Position numbers and translations under genes: made by a program. The notes beneath the pieces were generated by a model, which had not been told where the DNA came from, ran no database searches, and saw nothing but the letters and a program-made list of their open reading frames with translations. A stretch of 5,269 bases of DNA from an uncultured Clostridia bacterium (GTDB lineage Bacteria; Bacillota; Clostridia; Oscillospirales; Acutalibacteraceae): NCBI GenBank assembly GCA_947628595.1, contig CANRAN010000100.1:1-5269 (forward strand), given 5' to 3'. Of this stretch, positions 1 through 5,269 are shown in pieces (the first letter of the stretch is position 1; each line of letters starts with the position of its first letter).

Positions 1-980
1 ACACGCTTAAGCCTGCCCATATCAAGCATTACCGTTGTTCCCGTATTTATCTCCGACTGCACTGTTATTTTTATACCTAAATTATCGCATATTCTCCTGC
101 AAAGATAAAGTCCTATGCCGCTTGAATGTTTTTCGATTCTTCCTATATTTCCCGTGTATCCCTTTTCAAATATCCGGGGTAAATCTTCCGGTGCAATTCC
201 CATACCGCTGTCCTCTATACAAAGTATCTTCGGCTCTTTCATATACATCCTTATCCCGCCCTGTCGGGTATATTTAAGTGCATTGGACAGAACCTGCTCA
301 ATAACAAACGAAAGCCATTTTTCATCCGTCACTGTTTTTTCACTTGTCGGAGTAAAATCAATGCTCAGATGTTTGTCGATAAATTCGGAGGCAAATTTTT
401 TAATACATCTGCGGATTATATTATCAATCTCACATTCTCTGAAAACATAATCACTGCTATCGCTGTCAAGTCTGAGATATGTGAGTACCATTTCAACATA
501 CTGCTCTATTCTGAACAAATCGCCCGATATACATCGTGACAATTCACTGTCTTCGTTTTGCAATGTAAGTCGCATGGATGCAATAGGTGTCTTTATCTGG
601 TGTACCCAAAGAGTGTAATATTCAATTACATCATTATACTTTTTATGAAATCCCGCTTCAAGCTCCCTGATTTCATTCTTGAGTTTTGATATGATTTCCG
701 TGTACTGTTCTTCTTCTGTACTGCGTATTTTCGGAAACTCCTCAATTACAGCTTCTGTAAACATTTTTAAACTTTCAAGCTTTCTATATCTTTGCCTTGT
801 ACGGATAAAATCATGTATTACAACTATCAGCGTTATCAAAAAACATAATACAAAAGGATATATAACCGCATTAAGCGGAAAATGATACAGAGCAAAGACT
901 GCAATAAATATAATGCAGAACAGCACATACAAAAGTATCAGTCTTTTATGATATTTCAGATATGAAAGAAAAAACTTCAT
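1..980 (-). CDS. BceS/GraS-like intramembrane-sensing sensor histidine kinase (3' end cut by window edge)
   Basis: This frame begins at ATG (980-978) and stays open for 326 codons to the left edge with no stop. It encodes a membrane sensor kinase that would autophosphorylate on His and pass the phosphate to the regulator encoded just upstream. Two transmembrane helices (about residues 14-32 and 36-57) are joined by only a few residues, so there is no extracellular sensor domain. A linker follows, then the H-box WVHQIKTPIASM with His127, the N-box VLSNALKYT (Asn233), the G1 box DSGMGI (257-262), an F-box IFEKGYTG and the G2 box SSGIGLYL (286-293). The H-box context YYTLWVHQIKTP is typical of the BceS/GraS/YxdK group, whose members run to roughly 330-350 residues, so only a short tail is missing. 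The start overlaps the regulator's stop as ATGA, which suggests translational coupling. Kinases of this group normally sense through a partner ABC transporter; that role is inferred here. Confidence 0.93.
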   Translation of the reverse strand, partial: MKFFLSYLKYHKRLILLYVLFCIIFIAVFALYHFPLNAVIYPFVLCFLITLIVVIHDFIRTRQRYRKLESLKMFTEAVIEEFPKIRSTEEEQYTEIISKLKNEIRELEAGFHKKYNDVIEYYTLWVHQIKTPIASMRLTLQNEDSELSRCISGDLFRIEQYVEMVLTYLRLDSDSSDYVFRECEIDNIIRRCIKKFASEFIDKHLSIDFTPTSEKTVTDEKWLSFVIEQVLSNALKYTRQGGIRMYMKEPKILCIEDSGMGIAPEDLPRIFEKGYTGNIGRIEKHSSGIGLYLCRRICDNLGIKITVQSEINTGTTVMLDMGRLKR

Positions 981-1660
981 ACATCCTCCTGTTTTACAAT
1001 ATATCCCACACCGAATTTTGTCTGAATAAAGTCCTTGAGTCCTGCACCGTCAAGCTTTTTTCTCAAACGATTTACATTTACGGTCAAGGTATTGTCATCT
1101 ATAAAACTTTCACTTTCCCAAAGTTTTACCATAAGCTTTTCACGACTTACAACCTTTCCCTTATTTTGCATAAGGCATAAAAGTATTCTGTACTCATTTT
1201 TTGTAAGGGGTATTTTTTCACCCCTGAAGCTTAGAGAATTATCCCCCGTATCAAGAATTGCACCCTTATGCTCTATTATAGGAGCAGCTGCGGCAAAATC
1301 ATAAGTTCTTCTAAGAAGAGCCTGTATTTTCGCCATAAGCACACTATGGTCGAACGGTTTTGCTATAAAATCGTCCGCACCCATATTGACAGCCATAACA
1401 ATATTCATATTATCTGAGGCAGACGATATAAATATTATCGGAACCGAGGATATTTTGCGTATTTCAGCACACCAATGATATCCGTTAAAAAATGGCAGTG
1501 ATATATCCATAAGAACAATGTGCGGTTGAAAATGTGCAAAATCAGTAAGAATATCTCTGAAATTTTCCGCCGTTTGAACCTCAAAATCCCATAATTTTGC
1601 CTGCTCCCTAACAGCACAGGCAATCCCCATATCATCCTCAACTATCATGAGCCTATACAC
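977..1660 (-). CDS. BceR-like OmpR/PhoB-family response regulator
   Basis: This gene encodes a 227-residue DNA-binding response regulator, the usual length for the OmpR family. The receiver domain (about 2-115) has the acidic pair Glu8/Asp9-Asp10 in MIVEDD, the phosphoacceptor Asp52 in LMDISLP, the switch Ser79/Ser80 and Lys101 in AKPF. The winged-helix domain (about 130-225) contains LTKNEYRIL and a DDNTLTVNVNRLRKKL recognition region; DNTLTVN-RLRKKL is characteristic of BceR-type regulators. The start chosen is GTG at 1660-1658, because GGGAGG lies seven bases before it and the protein then begins MYRLMIVEDD, as the family does. An in-frame ATG at 1717 would add 19 residues encoded by a hairpin and has no family support. 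The stop overlaps the kinase start. It probably receives phosphate from that kinase and activates transporter genes in response to envelope-active peptides, which is inferred from the family. Confidence 0.94.
   Translation of the reverse strand: MYRLMIVEDDMGIACAVREQAKLWDFEVQTAENFRDILTDFAHFQPHIVLMDISLPFFNGYHWCAEIRKISSVPIIFISSASDNMNIVMAVNMGADDFIAKPFDHSVLMAKIQALLRRTYDFAAAAPIIEHKGAILDTGDNSLSFRGEKIPLTKNEYRILLCLMQNKGKVVSREKLMVKLWESESFIDDNTLTVNVNRLRKKLDGAGLKDFIQTKFGVGYIVKQEDV
985..990 (-). promoter_or_regulatory. Ribosome binding site of the histidine kinase
   Basis: The minus strand reads AGGAGG here, four bases before the kinase ATG at 980-978. The site lies inside the last codons of the response regulator gene. 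A perfect core with a short spacer next to an ATGA overlap fits coupled translation of the two proteins. An ATG at 984-982 overlaps the end of the site and is out of frame, so it is not the start. Confidence 0.75.
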
Positions 1661-1667
1661 AACACAG

Positions 1668-1673
1668 CCTCCC
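1668..1673 (-). promoter_or_regulatory. Ribosome binding site that fixes the GTG start of the response regulator
   Basis: The minus strand reads GGGAGG, seven bases before GTG at 1660-1658. This is ideal spacing and decides between the GTG and the upstream in-frame ATG at 1717, which has only AT-rich hairpin sequence before it. The ATG at 1675-1673, overlapping this site, is also in frame but cannot use it. Confidence 0.8.
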
Positions 1674-1679
1674 ATATTA

Positions 1680-1735
1680 TCCAAAATAAAATTATAACCC
1701 GACCACAAGAAAATCATAAATTTTCGGTCGGGTTA
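1680..1735 (-). terminator. Intrinsic terminator-like hairpin after the lipoprotein gene
   Basis: A perfect 10-bp inverted repeat, TAACCCGACC / GGTCGGGTTA, occupies 1735-1726 and 1704-1695. Inside it GAAAAT pairs with ATTTTC (1725-1720 and 1714-1709) around a five-base loop, with a four-base bulge (1708-1705) on one side. Read on the minus strand, the stem is followed by a T-rich tail (TAATTTTATTTT), as for rho-independent termination of the transcript whose stop codon is about 26 bases upstream. On the plus strand there is no T tract, so it works in one direction only. The tail is interrupted by A residues, so termination may be partial, leaving read-through into the regulator gene. Confidence 0.7.
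1691..1719 (-). promoter_or_regulatory. Possible sigma-A promoter of the regulator/kinase operon
   Basis: The minus strand carries a perfect TATAAT at 1696-1691. A weak -35 match, TTATGA (3 of 6), sits 17 bases upstream at 1719-1714. A transcript would start near 1684 and leave a leader of about 25 bases containing the GGGAGG ribosome site. The weakness is the -35 element and the fact that the whole promoter lies inside the terminator hairpin and its T-rich tail, where TATAAT-like strings are likely by chance. In its favour, no other promoter would fit between that terminator and the gene. Confidence 0.4.
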
Positions 1736-1761
1736 CAAAATATCATTCGTAATTACACTAA

Positions 1762-2874
1762 TCAGCCCTCTGACTGATTCGCCATATAGGATTTCACTAT
1801 ATCAATGGTTCTTTGAACAGTATATTTTGACATACAATCTTCATTCATCTCGTATTTCAGCTTCTTTTCCTCTCCATCAAGATATTTTTCAAATTCATCA
1901 TCTTTAATCTCATGGCGGATTGTATCAGATGTTACGGTTGTGTTTTCATATGTTCCGTCGATAAGCGCTTTTGCTTCCTCTGAAATAGAACCCTTATATA
2001 TAAGATAGTGAACATCATCAAATGTCTTTACTGTTGCCTTTTTATCCCCAAGCTCCTTGAGTGCATTCTGCAAATCCTCAGACATATTGTCATTGCTGAT
2101 AATAGTTGTTGCCTTGACAGCGGGGGAATTTTCTACCTCAAAATCTTTTTTATACTCGGTATCTATATCATCAGTTGTTTTTCCCTCATTAAGCTCCTTC
2201 GCATACTTAGCAAAATTTGATTTTACCTTATCCTTTGTTTCATCATCAACATCAACTTCATTATTATCATCATCAGTTGTCTTGAATGAATACTTGATAT
2301 AATAATAGCTTGTATAATTATCAGTAAAATATTTACTTATTTCATCATCGGGTATTTCCTTAGTACCGTCCTTGCCGTATATAGAATCGAAAAGTTGTTC
2401 ATAACGCAGATTGTATGTGCCGTAAATATCCGTAAAGGTATCTGCTGATATACCAAGCTCCTCATATATTCCCATATACCCTGAATCGAAGAATGACTGG
2501 TAATTTTCTTTCATCGTTTTGACCTCGTCACTGTCAACCTTAAGCTTGCTTGCGTTACAAAGCTTTTCAACTGTCAGATATTCTATGGCCTTTTCCTTTG
2601 CCTCGTCGTATATCCAATCAACAGCATTCTTTTTCTCAATTTTCTTGCTTGTGATATCCTCCTTTGTTATATCAAAGCTGCTGTCTGAATTTTCACTGAG
2701 CTTATCAATTGCATCATTAAGAGCGGCATATGTATAATATATCCATCCGCCGTTTGTAAAGGTTTTATCAGCCGTCTTAAAGCTCCATGACGTATCGGCA
2801 CAACCAGACGCTGAAATCAGCATTGCCGCTGTACCGATAACGGCAACAGGTTTTAAAATATTCTTTATTTTCAT
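1762..2874 (-). CDS. Secreted lipoprotein, SurA/PrsA-like with a degenerate parvulin region
   Basis: This gene encodes a 370-residue lipoprotein. A signal peptide with Lys2, Lys4 and Lys8 and a hydrophobic core ends at ISASGC, so Cys25 would be lipidated and the protein held on the outer face of the membrane. The rest is very acidic and rich in Lys, Thr and Tyr. Residues about 35-165 resemble a SurA-like N-terminal chaperone domain (LKVDSDEVK, EELGISADTF). IPDDEISKYFTDNY, followed by the strand YYYIKYSF, sits where foldases place the start of the parvulin domain. The His expected in that strand and the GGDLG-type loop are missing, and only DDVHYLIYKG near 286-295 recalls the domain's last strand. 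A role as foldase or chaperone of exported proteins is therefore inferred, and isomerase activity is doubtful. The ATG at 2874-2872 has AAAGGAAG (2890-2883) eight bases upstream. The gene follows mfd, with its own promoter and a hairpin behind it. Confidence 0.85.
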   Translation of the reverse strand: MKIKNILKPVAVIGTAAMLISASGCADTSWSFKTADKTFTNGGWIYYTYAALNDAIDKLSENSDSSFDITKEDITSKKIEKKNAVDWIYDEAKEKAIEYLTVEKLCNASKLKVDSDEVKTMKENYQSFFDSGYMGIYEELGISADTFTDIYGTYNLRYEQLFDSIYGKDGTKEIPDDEISKYFTDNYTSYYYIKYSFKTTDDDNNEVDVDDETKDKVKSNFAKYAKELNEGKTTDDIDTEYKKDFEVENSPAVKATTIISNDNMSEDLQNALKELGDKKATVKTFDDVHYLIYKGSISEEAKALIDGTYENTTVTSDTIRHEIKDDEFEKYLDGEEKKLKYEMNEDCMSKYTVQRTIDIVKSYMANQSEG

Positions 2875-2915
2875 TTTTGTTTCTTCCTTTCAACCAATCA
2901 TAGGCACATACCGTT

Positions 2916-2944
2916 ATTATACACCAATTTATCCGTAAAGTCCA
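2916..2944 (-). promoter_or_regulatory. Sigma-A-like promoter of the lipoprotein gene
   Basis: The minus strand has TGGACT (4 of 6 matches to TTGACA) at 2944-2939 and a perfect TATAAT at 2921-2916, with exactly 17 bases between. Transcription would begin near 2909 and give a leader of about 35 bases that includes the AAAGGAAG ribosome site. No clear terminator separates mfd from this promoter, so the lipoprotein gene may be read both from it and from upstream. Confidence 0.6.
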
Positions 2945-3028
2945 TAAAAATTTTAGCCTACGTGGAACTTTTTCCGAATATTACCTTAAATCCTTCATGG
3001 TTTTGTGTTTCCATAACCGTCATATACC

Positions 3029-5269
3029 TCAGCGGCTCATAACATTCTGAAATATTGACCTCAATACAGCCCCTGCACTTTCACCTGAATTCATTTTTAC
3101 ATTGATATGCGGCTTTACACCCATATCAAGATTTGCACGTCTGCCGAGCTTTCCGATTGCTTCCATAATATCAGCCGCACCCTCACAACGTATTTCGGGA
3201 AAATATATGCATATATTGCCACCATTTTCATGTATTGAGGAAACTCCCTTTTCGTGTGCCTTACTCCTGACAAGTGCGATATTTATAAGTCCTTCAACAG
3301 TTTTAGGTATATCTCCAAATCTGTCTATCATCTCGTCTATAACATCCCCAGCATCCTCATTTGTACGGATACCCGCTATTCTCCTGTACATTTCAAGACG
3401 ATGATTCAAATTTTCAATATAATTTTCGGGTATATGTGCATCCTCCTGTATATCGATAACACAGTCATTCTCATCACTCTGCGTTTTTTCTCCCTTTGCC
3501 TCGCTGATAGCCTCTCCAAGGAGTTTCATATACATATCATAACCTACATCTGTCATATGTCCGTGTTGACTTGCTCCGAACATATCACCCGCCCCCCTTA
3601 TTTCAAGGTCACGCATTGCTATTTTGAAGCCTGAGCCAAATTCGGTAAACTCTCTTATAGCCTCAAGTCTTTTCTGTGATATTTCACTAAGCTCCTTATT
3701 AGCCGGAAATGTAAAATATGCATATGCCCTTCTGCTTGAACGACCTACTCTTCCCCTGAGCTGATGCAACTGTGAAAGACCCATCCGATCCGCATTTTCA
3801 ATTATAAGTGTATTTGCACTCGGTATATCCACCCCTGTTTCAATAATAGTAGTGCTTACAAGAACATTTATTTCCTGCTCAAGCATTTTCCTCCATACCT
3901 CTGAAAGCTCTGCCTCACTCATTTTTCCATGTCCGAATCCAACTTTTGCCTCCGGTATAGCCTTTGCTACATCATCAGCCTTTTGTTCTATTCCTTCTAC
4001 ACGGTTATACAGATAAAATACCTGTCCGCCCCTTCTCAACTCACGTCTTATTGCCTCATTAATAACTGCTTCATCATATTCAAGCACATAGGACTGAACA
4101 GGATGTCTATCCTGTGGTGCTTCCTCAAGTGCGGACATATCCCTGACTCCAGACATAGCCATATTGAGTGTTCTCGGTATAGGTGTAGCCGAAAGTGTTA
4201 ATATATCCACCCCCTTATACAATGCCTTGAAATTTTCCTTTTGTTCAACGCCGAACCTCTGTTCCTCATCAATTATAACAAGTCCGAGATCGTAAAATTC
4301 TATTTCACTTCGTATGAGGCTGTGTGTACCGACAACCATATCAATATCCCCACGGTGGAGCCTTTTTATTATTTCTTCTCTTTGTGCCGCCGTTCTGAAT
4401 CTTGAAAGTAATTCTATTCTTATGGGATAGCCCTCAAATCTTCTGAGTATCGTCTGATAATGCTGCCATGCAAGTATAGTTGTAGGAACAAGCATGGCAC
4501 ATTGTTTTCCGTCTGTTATGCATTTGAATGCCGCTCTGAGTGCAACCTCGGTCTTTCCGAATCCGACATCACCGCAAAGAAGCCTGTCCATCGGAACAGG
4601 TTTTTCCATATCCTCTTTTATTTCGGATATGCAGCGTTTCTGATCCTCTGTTTCCTCATACTCAAATTTTTGCTCAAAATCTCTTTGCCATTCGTTATCT
4701 CCCGAAAATGCAAAGCCCTTTGCTCTCATTCTTTCGGAATACATCTTAATCATCTTATCCGCAATATCCTTGACTGCCTTTCTTACCCTTGATTTTGATT
4801 TCTGCCACTCGTTTCCGCCGAGTCTGCTAAGCCTTATTGCGGAGTCCTCTTTCGGACCTATATATTTTGATATCATATCAAGTTGGGTTACAGGCACAAA
4901 AAGACTGTCACCCTTTGCATATTTTATTATAATATAATCCTTTATAACCCCATGATTTTCCTTTTTCTCTACTCCCTGAAAAAGTCCTATGCCATATGTA
5001 CTGTGTACAACATAATCCCCCGGAGAAAGCTCGGAAAGGTTAAATAATGCACCCGTTTTCTTTTTCCTTCTGCTATCCTTATGTGAAGCGGTTGAAACTC
5101 TTGAATGTGTTATAAGTGTAAACTGTGCCGAGGGATATTCAAAGCTTGCGCTAAGACTACCCTCTGTGACATAAATACCCATTCCCTCAAGTTGTGCATC
5201 AGGCGATAAAAGGCGGACGCTTATATTTTTTGCAAGCAGATCATTATAGACATTTTCGGCATTCTTTTT
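3029..5269 (-). CDS. mfd: Transcription-repair coupling factor Mfd (N-terminal part beyond right edge)
   Basis: The frame is open from the right edge to TGA at 3031-3029: 746 residues, against about 1,150-1,180 for whole Mfd. Mfd is a cytoplasmic ATP-driven translocase that pushes stalled RNA polymerase off DNA lesions and recruits UvrA for excision repair. Visible in order (residues counted from the edge) are the end of the UvrB-like module (to about 65) and the RNA-polymerase-interaction domain (about 78-135; GDYVVHSTYGIG, DSLFVPVTQLD). The RecG-like motor has Walker A GDVGFGKT (233-240), motif Ia VPTTILAWQHY, DEEQ (334-337), SATPIPRT (360-367), motif V TTIIETGVDIPSA (473-485) and motif VI QLHQLRGRVGRS (500-511). 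The C-terminal autoinhibitory domain begins near 610 (IPENYIENLNHRLEMYRR). The ATG at 5182 is internal, because coding continues in frame for 29 codons upstream. All motor motifs are intact. The UvrA-binding region is not in the window. Confidence 0.98.
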   Translation of the reverse strand, partial: KKNAENVYNDLLAKNISVRLLSPDAQLEGMGIYVTEGSLSASFEYPSAQFTLITHSRVSTASHKDSRRKKKTGALFNLSELSPGDYVVHSTYGIGLFQGVEKKENHGVIKDYIIIKYAKGDSLFVPVTQLDMISKYIGPKEDSAIRLSRLGGNEWQKSKSRVRKAVKDIADKMIKMYSERMRAKGFAFSGDNEWQRDFEQKFEYEETEDQKRCISEIKEDMEKPVPMDRLLCGDVGFGKTEVALRAAFKCITDGKQCAMLVPTTILAWQHYQTILRRFEGYPIRIELLSRFRTAAQREEIIKRLHRGDIDMVVGTHSLIRSEIEFYDLGLVIIDEEQRFGVEQKENFKALYKGVDILTLSATPIPRTLNMAMSGVRDMSALEEAPQDRHPVQSYVLEYDEAVINEAIRRELRRGGQVFYLYNRVEGIEQKADDVAKAIPEAKVGFGHGKMSEAELSEVWRKMLEQEINVLVSTTIIETGVDIPSANTLIIENADRMGLSQLHQLRGRVGRSSRRAYAYFTFPANKELSEISQKRLEAIREFTEFGSGFKIAMRDLEIRGAGDMFGASQHGHMTDVGYDMYMKLLGEAISEAKGEKTQSDENDCVIDIQEDAHIPENYIENLNHRLEMYRRIAGIRTNEDAGDVIDEMIDRFGDIPKTVEGLINIALVRSKAHEKGVSSIHENGGNICIYFPEIRCEGAADIMEAIGKLGRRANLDMGVKPHINVKMNSGESAGAVLRSIFQNVMSR

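Noticed and set aside
35..450. Plus-strand open frames of 80 and 111 residues opposite the kinase gene, and similar plus-strand frames opposite the other genes.
   Set aside because: They are antisense shadows of well-supported minus-strand genes. They have no family resemblance, and their Ser/Leu/Phe/Ile-rich composition is that of reversed coding sequence.
1760..1779. Inverted repeat AATCAG / CTGATT with an 8-base loop over the stop codon of the lipoprotein gene.
   Set aside because: Only six AT-rich base pairs and no T tract; the hairpin at 1695-1735 is the much stronger terminator candidate.
2960..3020. Short stems after mfd (GGAA/TTCC around 2963-2974, and an ATGG/CCAT pair near 3000-3014) as a possible mfd terminator.
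   Set aside because: Stems of four to six pairs with no T-rich run directly behind them; not convincing as a terminator.
2958..3023. A 21-codon minus-strand frame (MTVMETQNHEG...) right after the mfd stop.
   Set aside because: The only ribosome-site-like bases (TGAGG) are three bases from its first ATG and overlap the mfd stop. It matches no family I know, and its length is what chance gives in a gap this size.
3029..5182. Reading the mfd frame as a complete 717-residue protein starting at ATG 5182.
   Set aside because: The same frame continues for 29 more codons to the window edge, the Mfd domain preceding the polymerase-interaction domain is cut in the middle, and no ribosome site sits before that ATG.

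Overview
The window comes from an AT-rich Gram-positive chromosome, most likely a gut clostridium (Oscillospiraceae/Ruminococcus-like). The reasons are strong AGGAGG-type ribosome sites, a lipoprotein foldase-like gene directly after mfd (an order I recall from clostridia), and a BceRS-type two-component pair of a kind common in Firmicutes. The taxonomic call is inference; no rRNA or other marker is present.

All four genes lie on the minus strand, so the biological order runs from the right edge to the left. (1) 5269-3029: the C-terminal two thirds of Mfd, the transcription-repair coupling factor, cut by the right edge. (2) 3028-2875: a 154-base gap with a good sigma-A-like promoter. (3) 2874-1762: an acidic secreted lipoprotein with a SurA/PrsA-like outline but no recognisable parvulin active site. 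(4) 1761-1661: a short gap holding a strong hairpin with a T-rich tail (probable terminator). A perfect TATAAT sits at the edge of this hairpin, followed by the ribosome site of the next gene. (5) 1660-977: a BceR-type OmpR-family response regulator starting at GTG. (6) 980-1: its intramembrane-sensing histidine kinase, coupled to it by an ATGA overlap and cut by the left edge only a few residues before its expected end.

Functionally there are two blocks. Mfd removes RNA polymerase stalled at DNA lesions and recruits UvrA; the lipoprotein behind it can be transcribed separately and probably works outside the membrane. The regulator/kinase pair resembles modules that sense cell-envelope attack, usually antimicrobial peptides, together with a BceAB-type ABC transporter. 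Such a transporter would be expected just beyond the left edge but cannot be seen here. I see no tRNA, rRNA, CRISPR array, insertion sequence or prophage sign, and no credible plus-strand gene. The most unusual stretch is the compact terminator/promoter/leader at about 1660-1760. I did not find a clearly new biological system.
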